Origin: Thiorhodovibrio winogradskyi
GTDB lineage: Bacteria; Pseudomonadota; Gammaproteobacteria; Chromatiales; Chromatiaceae
DNA length: 64,000 bases
Reading direction: 5' to 3'
NCBI RefSeq assembly: GCF_036208045.1
Contig: NZ_CP121472.1
Span: 2,739,531-2,803,530 of the forward strand
The position numbers and the translations under genes were made by a program. The notes below the pieces were generated by a model. It was not told where the DNA came from, did no database searches, and saw nothing but the letters and a program-made list of their open reading frames with translations. The number at the start of each line of letters is the position of its first letter. Within the stretch, counting starts at the first letter, position 1. Shown here in pieces: positions 9,021 through 18,241 of this stretch.

Positions 9021-9599
9021 GTGACTAAAGGGAAACGTACAATGGCGGTGCTATCGTATGGGATCGAAACGCCGAAGCATTTGCTAAAAAAACTTGAGCA
9101 TGAAGCGAACCAGCTGACAGAGACGCCTCACCCTTATTGTGTATTTAATTTTTTACTTACCGCTGCTGTTTTGGCGGAATGGGTACATAAATACTACGAA
9201 TCTTACAACTTGCCTGATCCATTTCGATGTCCAACTAAACGCGTTCGAACATGGATTGTTCCGAATCAAGCGATCAAATGGATCACGGAGCGCGGTTGCT
9301 TCCCTTATCCGGATGGCGAACGAAAAAAACAGTTGATACAAGTGTTGGCAATTTGCCGGCACATCGCCAATGCCAGCAAGCATTTCCACTGGCAAGATAG
9401 CAAGGAAATCCAAGCCATCGGTACCTCGCCGCCTATTGTCAATTGGTCACAGTATTTTTTCACCTCGACCGCCCCAGACATCTATGTCACTATTGATAGG
9501 GTGAACTTCGGATTGCAGCAAATTAAAGTTATGTTGCTCCAATTCTACGCACCACTGCTCGATTATCTTGATGAACAGAAGAAGGAAATGGGCGCTTGA
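9021..9599 (+). CDS. Hypothetical protein, AT-rich gene
   Basis: A 192-aa predominantly helical protein with no family I can name. It starts at GTG 9021; an ATG at 9042 is an alternative. A segment ICRHIANASKH in the middle resembles short helical motifs with conserved R, N and H seen in HEPN-like accessory proteins, but the spacing does not fit the HEPN R-x4-6-H motif, so I do not assign it. The gene is AT-rich and bracketed by imperfect direct repeats. Confidence 0.6.
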   Translation: MTKGKRTMAVLSYGIETPKHLLKKLEHEANQLTETPHPYCVFNFLLTAAVLAEWVHKYYESYNLPDPFRCPTKRVRTWIVPNQAIKWITERGCFPYPDGERKKQLIQVLAICRHIANASKHFHWQDSKEIQAIGTSPPIVNWSQYFFTSTAPDIYVTIDRVNFGLQQIKVMLLQFYAPLLDYLDEQKKEMGA

Positions 9600-9656
9600 T
9601 TCTATTTACCAAGTGAGGCTAATGAATTAGATAACATAAAAAATCTCTAGGCAGTA

Positions 9657-10113
9657 TTAGAGAAAAGGGCCTGGCTCGAATTGTTTTGGCGCACCGAAAA
9701 TAAACCGATCCTGGCCCATAACCCCTGGCCCCATAACCCAATAAGCTAACTTGACCAGGGAGCCTTCGACGTCGGTGCCGGACACGGGGGCATTGGCCGC
9801 GCCCAGCGATGCGCGAGACAGGGTCGCTTTTCTCACGCCCGCCAGCGTCTGCAACGCATCGGCAAAGCCCTGGCCGGTCATCGCCGGCGTGGAGAACGCC
9901 TGCTCCATCAGCCGGGTCACGCCATAGCCGACATTGGACATGGCCGCGCCGACAGCAGCGGGTCCAATGGGGACATTGTCGACCACGCGGACTGAGCCGG
10001 TGTAGGCATCTTCCACTGTGACGGATACAGATGTGCCAAAGGCCAGCAGATAGATCAGCATGGCGATGAACAAGCGCCCGAAGTAGAGGGTATTGTTCAC
10101 CAGGCCCTGAAAC
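9657..10113 (-). pseudogene. traG: Conjugal transfer protein TraG, internal fragment downstream of the IS
   Basis: Reading leftwards from the IS end at 10113, the frame gives QGLVNNTLYFGRLFIAMLIY, a membrane segment, then about 130 residues. Removing the IS and one GAAAC target copy joins it in frame to the traG 5' end at 14736-14874 (…ILGMF then QGLVNN…). TraG is an inner-membrane protein of F-type secretion systems needed for pilus assembly and mating stability. The 3' end of the gene is lost near 9713, where the right copy of the direct repeat begins. Confidence 0.75.
9659..9713. repeat. Right copy of ~55-bp imperfect direct repeat
   Basis: Partner of 8928-8983. It is followed at about 9714-9740 by a short tandem duplication containing CCCATAACCC twice. 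The traG frame reads through this stretch, but the homologous part of traG probably ends at this boundary. Confidence 0.5.
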
Positions 10114-10177
10114 CAGACCTCCCAAAATCGCCCCAAAAGGCCCCTAATTTTTGGACAGCTCCCGCAGCGACGCCGCA

Positions 10178-12382
10178 TCAAAGCGGCGCGTCGCCAACCT
10201 CGATACGCAGCCACTTCCCCCCGGGGATCCGCGCGCCCAGACCGGTGAGCTTACGGCACAGCTGCGCCTGAGCCGCACGGCGCGCTGGCTGCTGTAACGG
10301 CTCCAGGCGCACCACCACCGAGCGGTCATCGCTGCGAATCCAGCCGTGGCAGTTGAGAATCGCATAGAGCAGATCGACCCGATCACTGTCTTTGGCATAG
10401 ACCGGCTCAAGCCAATCGATGAGCTGGCGGCGGGCATTCCAGACCGAACTGGTGACGACATCGAACAGATTCTTGCCGTCATTGTCGATCGCCTGAAAGG
10501 AGCGGTAATCGCTCAGGGTGCCCACATCGACGCGCTCGGGGAGCTGATCGCGCTCCGCCTTCAGCCGCGCAAGCCCCGCCTCGGCGGAGGCAATCTGGGC
10601 GGCGATACGCAGGTGTTTGCTGTTCGCGCGTGGGGTGCCGTCTTTCTTGGTTCCGGGCTTGCACTTGGTTTGTTGCTTGTAGAGACGATTGAGCTTGGTT
10701 TTGAGGGCCTGGCGCTGCGCGTCAATCGCCTTGATCGCCGGATTGGCAATGTCCTGTTTCTCGCTCTCACTCACCCCAAACCCCGGATGATAATGATAGG
10801 GATGACGCTCCTGGAGATGCTTGAAGGTATTCTCAGACGCCCCCCAGCGACTGAGCATGGCCGTGGCGATCGCCACCGTGGTCAGTGCCAGATCGCCATC
10901 CCAACAAACAACACTGGTGCGATGCCCGGTGCGCAGATTCCAGATCACCACCCGGCGCAGTTTGAAGCGATGCGCTGGCGCGGACTCCGCATCCGCCTCG
11001 GGAGGCACGGGTTTCGGGGGATAAAGACAGGCCTTCTCCTCCTCGAGCAGCCGGTACTCAGTCCCGTTCAACGCGAGCGTCTCGGTAAAGCGTTCCTCCT
11101 CCAATCCGCGCAAGCGCGCCGCATCGGCGTTCTTCTCCCAGGTCACAAAGGGCGTGTCGGTGGCGACCAGGGTGGAGAAGAACTCCAGCCCGTCGCCTTC
11201 GCGGTCAAAGACCTGCAAGGGCATGACAGCCAATCCCTGTTCACGCGCATAGGCGCCCAAGGCGAGAATGCGCGCGCGCAGATCGCCTTTTCCCTCTTGG
11301 ATGTCAAAGCAGACCACCCGCCCGCGCGCATCGCAGGTGACCAGATTGGTCTGCCCCGGGGTGGGCATGCGCCGCTGGGTATGATAACTGGCATGAACCT
11401 TGTGCATGCCGGTATAGGGCAGCAGATGGCCATCGGTGAACCACACATCCGTGCCGACCAAGCCGCGCTGGAGTTGATCGTCGCAAAACGCCGCCACCAG
11501 CGCGGCGGCGCGGCCTTGCTGGGCCACTTCATGGAACCAGCCCCACAGGGTCTCTAGGCAAGGTAGGGAGCCAATCCCCAAGATTCGCCCGGCCTCGTCA
11601 CGGCGCACGTGCTTGAGTTGCTCGATGGAGCGGATGTTGCTCACGCCCATCAGGGCGAAGACCATGAACAGCTTCCAGCCGGCGCCGAACAGCTTCATCA
11701 CTGTGCTCAGCCACCGCCATTGGCTGATCAGGACCATGAGGATGGGGAAGATGCCGGCATAGCGGCTTTCTTCCCAGTCGTGCGCTTGCGCATACGCCCG
11801 CTCGCTTGCCACCACCTCGGTCGGCCCCGATTGAGGTGGTGTCGCGTTCGAGCCAGCCAGCGCCGCACTCAGGGTTTCTTCGATCGCGGGCTCTTGGAGT
11901 TCATAGGTTGCCTCACCGTCCCAGTCCAGCTCGGCCTGTCCCTCACCTTCGGCCTGCGCGCGCTTGGCGCGGCGCAGCGCTTCGAGCTCGCGGGCCTTGG
12001 AGCCGGGACGGCGCTTGTTGACGTTGAGATGGCGATGGAGTTCCTCGTCCTTGCTGCTGGCGGGACTGTAGCCGTGCAAGAGTCCCTGCACGCCGAATTC
12101 CCGGTAGCTCTCGCGATAGTTATGCAGGGTCTGGCGGCTGAGCTGCAGCGCCTCGGCCAAGCGGCTCTGATTGACGCCTTTTTGCATCAGCTCCACGGCC
12201 AACAGGCGACGCTCGGCTTTGTCGCGCAGGTTGACCTGTTTGACCGGGGTGCCGCGATGGTAGAGCGTCCCCGGCGCACGCGGGCCGCGTGGCAGGTGCA
12301 GCGCATAACCGCGACCAAGCTCAAAGCGCACCGCGCGCTCAAGCGCACCAGCGGGCGCGGCAAGCAACTCGATTTGGGTCAC
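10178..12382 (-). CDS. Putative DDE transposase, copy 2
   Basis: A 734-aa transposase, colinear and over 90 % identical by eye with the one at 2305-4503. It starts at a GTG with GGAG upstream. The helix-turn-helix, FTDGHLLPYTG, VFDREGDG and SENTFKHLQE segments are all kept. The coding region is intact, but the element's upstream end is split by two later insertions, so self-mobilisation is doubtful while the protein could act in trans on copy 1. Confidence 0.8.
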   Translation of the reverse strand: MTQIELLAAPAGALERAVRFELGRGYALHLPRGPRAPGTLYHRGTPVKQVNLRDKAERRLLAVELMQKGVNQSRLAEALQLSRQTLHNYRESYREFGVQGLLHGYSPASSKDEELHRHLNVNKRRPGSKARELEALRRAKRAQAEGEGQAELDWDGEATYELQEPAIEETLSAALAGSNATPPQSGPTEVVASERAYAQAHDWEESRYAGIFPILMVLISQWRWLSTVMKLFGAGWKLFMVFALMGVSNIRSIEQLKHVRRDEAGRILGIGSLPCLETLWGWFHEVAQQGRAAALVAAFCDDQLQRGLVGTDVWFTDGHLLPYTGMHKVHASYHTQRRMPTPGQTNLVTCDARGRVVCFDIQEGKGDLRARILALGAYAREQGLAVMPLQVFDREGDGLEFFSTLVATDTPFVTWEKNADAARLRGLEEERFTETLALNGTEYRLLEEEKACLYPPKPVPPEADAESAPAHRFKLRRVVIWNLRTGHRTSVVCWDGDLALTTVAIATAMLSRWGASENTFKHLQERHPYHYHPGFGVSESEKQDIANPAIKAIDAQRQALKTKLNRLYKQQTKCKPGTKKDGTPRANSKHLRIAAQIASAEAGLARLKAERDQLPERVDVGTLSDYRSFQAIDNDGKNLFDVVTSSVWNARRQLIDWLEPVYAKDSDRVDLLYAILNCHGWIRSDDRSVVVRLEPLQQPARRAAQAQLCRKLTGLGARIPGGKWLRIEVGDAPL

Positions 12383-12525
12383 CGGGGACGCTCCTGCAGA
12401 GGATTAAGATCAACTGACCCGATGATGCCAGGCTTTCTTCTATTTTTACAGAATTATTTTTATTGTCCCAACCGTTTAGTGAAAACTATGCACTTTAGTG
12501 CAAGACTTTTAGTAAACTCTCATTT

Positions 12526-12966
12526 ATGAGGTCTTACAGAAAATCGTCACATACAGTTCACGACCTGAAAGTTCACCTGATTTGGGTAACGAAATATCGC
12601 TATGCGGTGTTGACGAAAGAGGTGGGGTATCGTACGCGTGAAATTATCCGGCAAGTATGTGCGCAAAACGACGTTCAGATTATCAGTGGTGCAGTGAGCA
12701 AGGATCATGTTCACCTGTATATATCGTATCCGCCAAAATACTCAATAAGTGATCTGGTCAAATGGTTTAAAGGCCGTAGTTCACGTAAATTACAGTAAGA
12801 ATTTCCGCAGCTTGGTAAGCGTTATTGGGGAAGGCATTTCTGGGCGATTGGGTATGCGGCATTTAGTTCGGGTCATGTAACTGACGAGATGATCCGAGAA
12901 TATTTGAAACATCACGAAGATCATCCGAACCATCAAGATGATGGTTTTACCGTTGAATTACTTTGA
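12526..12966 (+). pseudogene. tnpA: IS200/IS605 transposase TnpA with premature stop
   Basis: The frame encodes a 146-residue TnpA interrupted by TAA at 12796-12798, where relatives have Gln (CAA would be one C-to-T change away). The first part holds the HUH motif (DHVHLYISYP); the part after the stop resumes EFPQLGKRYWGRHFWAIGY and contains the Tyr of REYLKHH, the nucleophile. Because HUH and Tyr are on opposite sides of the stop, the 90-aa product cannot be a complete enzyme. Confidence 0.85.
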
Positions 12967-12978
12967 GTCATGATTTAA

Positions 12979-13069
12979 CTGACTTCAGTCAGTCTCGGCT
13001 TTCAGTCGGTTTCTAACCGAAATTGCGACTTTCAGTCGCAATCCATACTATGGACTTCCAGTCCATAGT
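12979..13069. repeat. Array of four hairpins at the IS200-type right end
   Basis: Perfect stems: CTGAC/GTCAG at 12979-12992, CGGTT/AACCG at 13007-13019, TTGCGACT/AGTCGCAA at 13023-13041 and ACTATGGACT/AGTCCATAGT at 13047-13069. Loops are three or four bases (TTCA, TCT, TTC, TCC). Three stems share GAC…GTC next to the loop. They may be right-end recognition structures or rho-independent-like stops without T runs. Confidence 0.7.
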
Positions 13070-13179
13070 GGTTGATTTAAACCTGCTTGTTGTTGATTGT
13101 TTCGTCCAATAAACGTCTTTATCGCCGTCGGCGCAAATGTCCAAAAAACGTCGGGATAGACGGGGATTCAAGCGCTTAA

Positions 13180-14698
13180 TTCTACTTTGTTACTTTATCT
13201 CCAGACCTCGGTGTTGATCGGCTGCAGCTTTTCGTCGACGCTCAATATCTCGGCGCCTTTGTTCATGGCGAAACTCCATCTGAGCAAGTCGTTTTTGTAT
13301 CATCTCCGGGTCCTGGGTTAATAGGGCAATAATAAGCAGTCGAACATCGCGACAACTCACTAATGGATGAGTCTCTTGACGAACGATGCGTTCTTTGACC
13401 AAGAATGAGAGAGCAAGCATGACGAGCGCCATATGATGATGCCATGCATTCCACTTTCGGACTTGATAGTCAGACATACCCAGTTCGCTTTTAGCTTCTT
13501 GGAAAGCCCGTTCAACCCAGTAGCGCTGCGCTTGCATGTACGCCAAGCGCTCAATTGGTGCGTGATGAAGTGCGAAATTCGTGAGCGAATATTTGATCTT
13601 GTTGTCCGCAACATTGCGGGTAATGGCTAATGTCCTTGGTCTGGCTGTTTCGCTGATACCGTCCCATACCCAAACCTTGGTCGCAAATACCGAAAGCGTT
13701 ATCGGGCCTTTGGTGCCATCGCGAACAGTAACCTGCTCCCACTGATCAGGCCGCAGTTGCTGCATGTAATGCTGCACTTCAAGCGATTCTAAATCAGCCT
13801 CTGGTTTCGTTGGAGGGCGCCCTTTATTTGAACGTTTCGGCGGGACCTCGATGTGCGGCTCGGAACGATAAATTTTTTGATCGCAGTGGATATCTAGGAA
13901 AAACTTCAACCCCATGTTTTCTATAGCGTTTCCGAATTCAAAGCCATGCCCATACAATCCGTCGCCGCCCACCCATCCAAACTCGAGGCCAGCATCGAAA
14001 TCAGCTTGGATCATTTCTAAAGCTAGCTCAAGCTTCGTCTTATACTGGCGAGCGTTCTCGGGGATTCCGGCTTTTTCGCAACGCTCAGTGTCGGAAGTCC
14101 AGGACTTTGGCAGGAATAAACGTTCATTGATCAGCGTACTATGCGTTTTCCAAACCAGGCTGGCATAGACACCGATCTGGCAGTTCTCCACTTTTCCAAC
14201 GACGCCGGCATATTGGCGACCCACACCAACAGAGTGCTTCCCACTTTTTATGTGCCCTGATTCGTCAATGATGTAACCAACATCATTGATCCGATAACCC
14301 GGTTGCTCAGCATACAGCGCGCACGTATCCTCGGCAATCGCCCTGATTAGCGCTTCCGACGACCATGGTGAGTCGGTAATAAACTGCTGAATGCGCTGGT
14401 AGCCGTCACCTGGAGTATCATGCTCTTCGATCATGCGTTCGAGATTCCGCTTTCCGGCTTCTGTCTTTAGCAGGCCAAGAATGTAGGCGTGGCCTAGGTC
14501 GCTGCTATCGTCGGTCTCAGTGAAAAAATGCGCTTGGTAGCGTTTCAGATGTTCCGACAGGTTATCGACTAGATTGACAAAGTCGTGTTCGTGCTGGTAA
14601 CCGAAAGGCTGTGCCATTTGCTATTTCTCACATAAAAAATGCTGTCGTCCTGTGAGTATAACAAAAACAATGAGTTACAGAAACATAACAAAGTAGAA
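13180..14698 (-). mobile_element. IS701-family insertion sequence (1519 bp)
   Basis: Terminal inverted repeats TTCTACTTTGTTA (13180-13192) and TAACAAAGTAGAA (14686-14698) are flanked on both sides by TTAA (13176-13179 and 14699-14702). A 4-bp YTAR-type target duplication and ~1.5 kb length are characteristic of IS701. It is inserted 33 bp inside the end of large-IS copy 2. Confidence 0.9.
13190..14617 (-). CDS. IS701-family transposase
   Basis: A 475-aa DDE transposase. The family signature is plain at about residues 117-148: IIDESGHIKSGKHSVGVG followed by KVENCQIGVY; the first Asp of the catalytic triad is in this block. A later GWVGGDGLYG (about residue 217) fits the second Asp and ERAFQEAKSELG (about 388) the Glu. 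The frame is complete and both inverted repeats are present, so this element looks capable of transposition. Confidence 0.92.
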   Translation of the reverse strand: MAQPFGYQHEHDFVNLVDNLSEHLKRYQAHFFTETDDSSDLGHAYILGLLKTEAGKRNLERMIEEHDTPGDGYQRIQQFITDSPWSSEALIRAIAEDTCALYAEQPGYRINDVGYIIDESGHIKSGKHSVGVGRQYAGVVGKVENCQIGVYASLVWKTHSTLINERLFLPKSWTSDTERCEKAGIPENARQYKTKLELALEMIQADFDAGLEFGWVGGDGLYGHGFEFGNAIENMGLKFFLDIHCDQKIYRSEPHIEVPPKRSNKGRPPTKPEADLESLEVQHYMQQLRPDQWEQVTVRDGTKGPITLSVFATKVWVWDGISETARPRTLAITRNVADNKIKYSLTNFALHHAPIERLAYMQAQRYWVERAFQEAKSELGMSDYQVRKWNAWHHHMALVMLALSFLVKERIVRQETHPLVSCRDVRLLIIALLTQDPEMIQKRLAQMEFRHEQRRRDIERRRKAAADQHRGLEIK

Positions 14699-14735
14699 TT
14701 AAGGTGGGAGGAGAAATCTGGACCGGGGAGGTCTG

Positions 14736-14874
14736 GAAACATACCGAGGATAATCCCGACCACCAGCCCGACGGCGACCAGTTGGCGGAAATCGCCGGTT
14801 CCGGTCATGGCGGCGACGGCATTGAGGATTTGGGTCAGAAAGGCGGCATCGCCAATGGAGTAGATCTCGAACAT
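14736..14874 (-). pseudogene. traG: Conjugal transfer protein TraG, 5' fragment
   Basis: The first 46 codons of traG start at ATG 14874, three bases after the traH stop. The N-terminus MFEIYSIGDAAFLTQILNAV and the membrane segment up to ILGMF are typical of TraG_N proteins. The large IS interrupts it within the GAAAC target at 14736-14740, and the rest of the gene is at 9657-10113. Confidence 0.8.
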
Positions 14875-14877
14875 GGC

Positions 14878-16296
14878 TCAGCCCTCCGGGGTCAGGCGTC
14901 CGCCGCCGGCTTGCTCAACACTCCAGTAGGGTGTCGATTTGGCCGCTTGCAGCAGGTCCATGTAATAGGCCAGCTGTTCCTGCGCGGTGCCGTATTGGGC
15001 GCTGACCACCTCGTACTCGGCTCTGAGGTCCGCGCGGGACTCGGCGATCTGTTCTCTCAGCAGACCGGCATAGGCGTTGTCCGCGACCACCGTCGCCAGG
15101 CTGACCGCACGGGCCATGTCGTGCAGCAGTTCTTGCACCAGTTCGATGGCGATCACCGGCGCGGCACGCTCGGCGAAGAGCAAAGCTGTTCCCTCGTCGA
15201 TGCGCGCCAGATTGGCCACGGCGCCGCCGAGGCCATTGGGGGCGACCTGCATGAAGGCTTTCTCGTCAGCGGTGAAGTCGCTGGTACCGAAGCGGAACTT
15301 GGCAATCAGGCCGGCGGAGTCGGCATCGCCGATCAGCAGGGTGCGCACCCGTTCGATCATGCCGGTCAGGGTCAAGGTCTGAACGGTCGGCGCGAGGCAA
15401 TCGTCGGCGTCGCGACTGGGGGCGCAGCGGTAGACTTGGACTTCGCGGTTACCCGAGGTCCCGTGCAGCAGATCGCGCAGCGACAGAACCCCGGGCAAAG
15501 GCGTCACCCGGTTGTTCGCGCCTTGCCCATCGGGACTCGGCTCCGGTGGTCCGACGATCACGCTACCGGTAACCGACATCAAGCTTTCGAGCAGGCTGTC
15601 GTCGCCTGCATCGAACCAGCCGCTGACGGCGCCGTCTTTCAAGGCCCGCCAGACCAGGTTGCCCTGGAGTTCCTCGCGCGCATAGTCCGGATCGCTGTTC
15701 TGCACCTGGGTGATGGGGTCTTCGCCGGTCACGCTGGACCAGGTCTCGAAGACATCGCCGATGCCGCGCACCAGGGAAGCCTCGGAGTGCTTGATCTTCT
15801 GCTGGGTGTCGAAGGCATCGACGACATCGTTCACCACGCCCTGTCCGAGCTGACAGGAGTTGGCGAACAGGCTGTTCAGCGCCTGGATCTTTTTCTGCAA
15901 GGAATCCATCACCTGCCCGCAGTTCTGGCACATGGAGTCCAGAGCGAGCTTGAAGGCGTAGCTGCCGGCATTGGCTGCGATGGCGCGAAACAGCTCGGTC
16001 AACTGCTCGCGGGAGATATAGCTGAAACCACCGGCGACCAGATCGATGCCCCCGCAGCCGGCCTCGAAGCTCGGCGGGATGATATGCACGGGATTGACGG
16101 TCATCACCCGGTTGCGGGCATAGACCGACCCACCAGAGAGCACGCCCCGGCGCTGGCCCATGTGGGCGGTCGGGTCAGTGACGTTGACCAGGCTGTCGAA
16201 CATGGCATCCAGCTCGGCCGATAGATCGGCCTGCGCCATGCCGGGCAACCCGGCACTGAGGGTGAGGGACAAACCGAGAACGGGCGCAACGCGCAT
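14878..16296 (-). CDS. traH: Conjugative pilus assembly protein TraH
   Basis: A 472-aa periplasmic protein of F-type type IV secretion systems, where TraH works with TraF and others in pilus assembly. A Sec signal peptide covers about residues 1-23 (cleavage after AQA). A typical Cys-rich segment, MCQNCGQVMDSLQKKIQALN, is near residue 130, followed by NSCQLGQG. The start overlaps the traF stop (TAATG) and traG follows after three bases, so the three are one operon. traH is the only one of the three that is intact. Confidence 0.88.
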   Translation of the reverse strand: MRVAPVLGLSLTLSAGLPGMAQADLSAELDAMFDSLVNVTDPTAHMGQRRGVLSGGSVYARNRVMTVNPVHIIPPSFEAGCGGIDLVAGGFSYISREQLTELFRAIAANAGSYAFKLALDSMCQNCGQVMDSLQKKIQALNSLFANSCQLGQGVVNDVVDAFDTQQKIKHSEASLVRGIGDVFETWSSVTGEDPITQVQNSDPDYAREELQGNLVWRALKDGAVSGWFDAGDDSLLESLMSVTGSVIVGPPEPSPDGQGANNRVTPLPGVLSLRDLLHGTSGNREVQVYRCAPSRDADDCLAPTVQTLTLTGMIERVRTLLIGDADSAGLIAKFRFGTSDFTADEKAFMQVAPNGLGGAVANLARIDEGTALLFAERAAPVIAIELVQELLHDMARAVSLATVVADNAYAGLLREQIAESRADLRAEYEVVSAQYGTAQEQLAYYMDLLQAAKSTPYWSVEQAGGGRLTPEG

Positions 16297-17353
16297 TAGT
16301 GACCTCCGAGGCGATGAGTCGTGGGGGATGGAATCAGGGGTTCCGTAACCGAGCGATTGGGGAGCGCTGGGCGCTGGCCGCGCAGGTGCTCAAGCAGCCG
16401 TTCGGGGTCTTCGGCCAGGGATGGGTCGTTCAAAGCGCCCGCGTCCAGGAGCAGCGCGGTCACCCGCGCGCGGCTGCGTTCCAGCCAGCGCGCATCGATC
16501 CAGCCGGCATCGGCGGCGGTCTGGACGATGCGCTGCTGCAATTCGGCCAGCGACAGCACGCCTTGGGACAATGGCTTGATACCGTCGGGCGGACGAACCA
16601 GAAAGAGCGCCGGAGTGGAGATCACGCCAAGCGCGCGGGCCTGGCCGCTGTCGGTGCGGAAGTCGGGGAAGAACCCACTGGGCAAGGGGCGGCCATCGAG
16701 GGCGATGGCCTGCACGTCGAAGCCGTAGCGGTTGGTCAGCAACTCAAGCAGCGGCGCTTGGGCTTCGCAGTAGGGACAATCGGAGCGGTACAGGAACCAA
16801 AGGCCGGCAACCTGGGCGGTCTTGGTCAGTGCTTGGTCGCGTTGGTTCGCGGCTTCGCGATTGACCAGATTGGCGGCGAAGGTCGCGAGCGGCCGGCGGG
16901 TGGTCTCGTCGAGGAAGGGATCGGACCAGACCGCGCGCTGGCTCGCCTCGGCAAAGCGCTCGGCTTTGTCGATGGCCAGGCGTTGCAGGTAGAGATAGAG
17001 GGAGACGTGCGCGGCGAGGGATCGTCAATGGCGACATCCCGGTAGCGCTCCAGATTCGCACGCAGCCAGGCGGCGGAGAGTGGCGCTGGGCCGGCGGGAC
17101 GGCTTGGCGTCTCGGGCGTCGGCGGTTGTTCGGCAACCTTGTCGGTTTCCGGCGGTGGGGGCGGATCAGGTGGCGGTTCCGGTTCCTCCTCGGGTTCAGG
17201 CTCGGGTTCGGGCGGTTGTTCGGCATACCAGAACCAGCCCTCGGCGCCACGCTCGTAGAAGCGCAGCGAGGTGGGCTCGGTCTGAGCATGGACGGTGCTG
17301 CCAAGGACGAGGGTGCCTGACAGCATGAGCAGGGGGATGGGGATGGTGTTCAT
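16296..17353 (-). pseudogene. traF: Conjugative transfer protein TraF, frameshifted
   Basis: TraF-type thioredoxin-fold periplasmic protein. The first frame (from ATG 17353) has a signal peptide ending VHAQ, then a proline/glutamate-rich linker at about residues 48-70. At about 17020 the frame is lost; one missing base near CGCCGCG would restore it. The other frame continues AHVSLYLYLQRLAIDKAERF…, includes a CPYC redox motif near 16770, and ends ~150 codons later overlapping traH. The total length is not a multiple of three. A sequencing error is possible, but decay fits the state of traG. Confidence 0.8.
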
Positions 17354-17953
17354 GCCACCATCCTGATCGCTGCGAACAGCCAGAGCGACTGCGAAACGTT
17401 CGGCGTAAAGCTGTTTTTTTGCGCTGCTGGAAATCGCGGGTAGTTAAGGTTCGGAAGGATTCACACCCGGCTGGATCTGAGGGCTAAGGGATGGAAGCCG
17501 GGATTGACGAAGAACCACGCAGCGACGCGTTGACACCTACGTTTGGCGGGGACGATCATGGTGAACTTGGTGGCTGAGTCCGGCGATTGACCAATCGCGC
17601 CCGAAGATGGCTTGATGATGAGGCTCAAGCGACAGGCCGTGCGGCCGGAGAGAACTTGTGGTGGCCTTACGCCGCAGGCTTGGCACGATACGGCGGATTT
17701 AGAGGTTTGAGCGCGGGTTGATGCGTCTAGCGACCATGATGGTGGTGACCATAATGTTGGCGAGGGCGAGAGGCCGGTCTCGACCCAGAGCAGTCATCCG
17801 ACGCATCGGCATCAAGGCGGTCGACCGTCTTTCGGCATTCATTCTGAGGAAGCGACAGCGTCAACAATGACTAGGCCAATCCGTTAGGAACCCGACGAGC
17901 GCCCTAGCCGCCTTTTCATCACTTGATCGCAGCATGAATGGACAATATCATCC
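17354..17953. other. Gene-free stretch upstream of traF
   Basis: About 600 bases between the divergent traF and parDE genes. No supported reading frame was found. The segment around 17700-17850 looks like a decayed coding region on the minus strand, but I could not identify it. Confidence 0.5.
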
Positions 17954-17980
17954 ATATTCATATTTGCTTAATTTGAATAT
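17954..17980. promoter_or_regulatory. Inverted repeat upstream of parD, probable autoregulatory operator
   Basis: Perfect ATATTCA and TGAATAT half-sites separated by 13 bp in an AT-rich patch, 12 bp before the parD start. ParD-type antitoxins repress their own promoter, so this is the expected operator position. Binding is inferred, not seen. Confidence 0.55.
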
Positions 17981-17992
17981 AGGGGTCATGAA

Positions 17993-18241
17993 ATGGCAAC
18001 CACGAGCTTGAGCCTTGGTAAACATATGGAAATCTTCATCAAACGCGAAGTTGCAAGCGGCCGTTACGGCTCGGCCAGTGAGGTCGTGCGCGATGCACTA
18101 AGGCACTTAGAGGAGCGAAACAGCAAGATGGCCAGTCTCCGGGCACATCTGGCTGAGGGTGAAGAACAAGCTCTTCGCGGCCATTTCGTGGCTAATTATT
18201 CAATCGATGCTCTCCTCGTGGAATCCGATCGCGAGGCATGA
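17993..18241 (+). CDS. parD: Antitoxin, ParD family
   Basis: An 82-aa protein. The N-terminal ribbon-helix-helix region (TTSLSLGKHMEIFIKREVAS, then SASEVVRDALRHLE) is typical of ParD/CopG-type antitoxins, which bind the operator DNA and neutralise the ParE toxin through the C-terminal tail. AGGGG lies eight bases before the ATG. The stop overlaps the parE start by four bases (ATGA), indicating translational coupling. Confidence 0.9.
   Translation: MATTSLSLGKHMEIFIKREVASGRYGSASEVVRDALRHLEERNSKMASLRAHLAEGEEQALRGHFVANYSIDALLVESDREA

Larger units (their letters stand above)
12465..13090 (+). mobile_element. IS200/IS605-type element nested in the large IS
   Basis: Limits are set by where similarity to large-IS copy 1 stops (12462) and resumes (about 13091). 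The left end has a TGCACTTTAGTGCA hairpin at 12489-12502, typical of the subterminal structures cut as single-stranded DNA by TnpA. The right end carries four successive hairpins (12979-13069). No target duplication is expected for this class. Only tnpA is present, with no tnpB. Confidence 0.75.
10114..14735 (-). mobile_element. Large insertion sequence, copy 2, inserted in traG and carrying two nested ISs
   Basis: Its ends match copy 1: CAGACCTCCCA at 10114-10124 and GAGGTCTG at 14728-14735. The flanks carry a perfect 5-bp target duplication GAAAC (10109-10113 and 14736-14740). It is interrupted by an IS200/IS605-type element (about 12465-13090) and by an IS701-type element (13180-14698). 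Subtracting these leaves about 2.46 kb, matching the 2479 bp of copy 1. The terminal segments on both sides of each nested element align with copy 1. Confidence 0.85.

Noticed and set aside
9339-9380. ICRHIANASKH in the 192-aa protein considered as a HEPN RNase motif
   Set aside because: The spacing from Arg to His does not fit R-x4-6-H.
8928-9713. The repeats flanking the AT-rich gene considered as integron attC sites
   Set aside because: No GTTRRRY core pair in the right arrangement and no integron integrase in the window.
14704-16224. A 506-codon plus-strand frame across traH
   Set aside because: Antisense shadow of traH and of the traG start; no ribosome-binding site and no family features.
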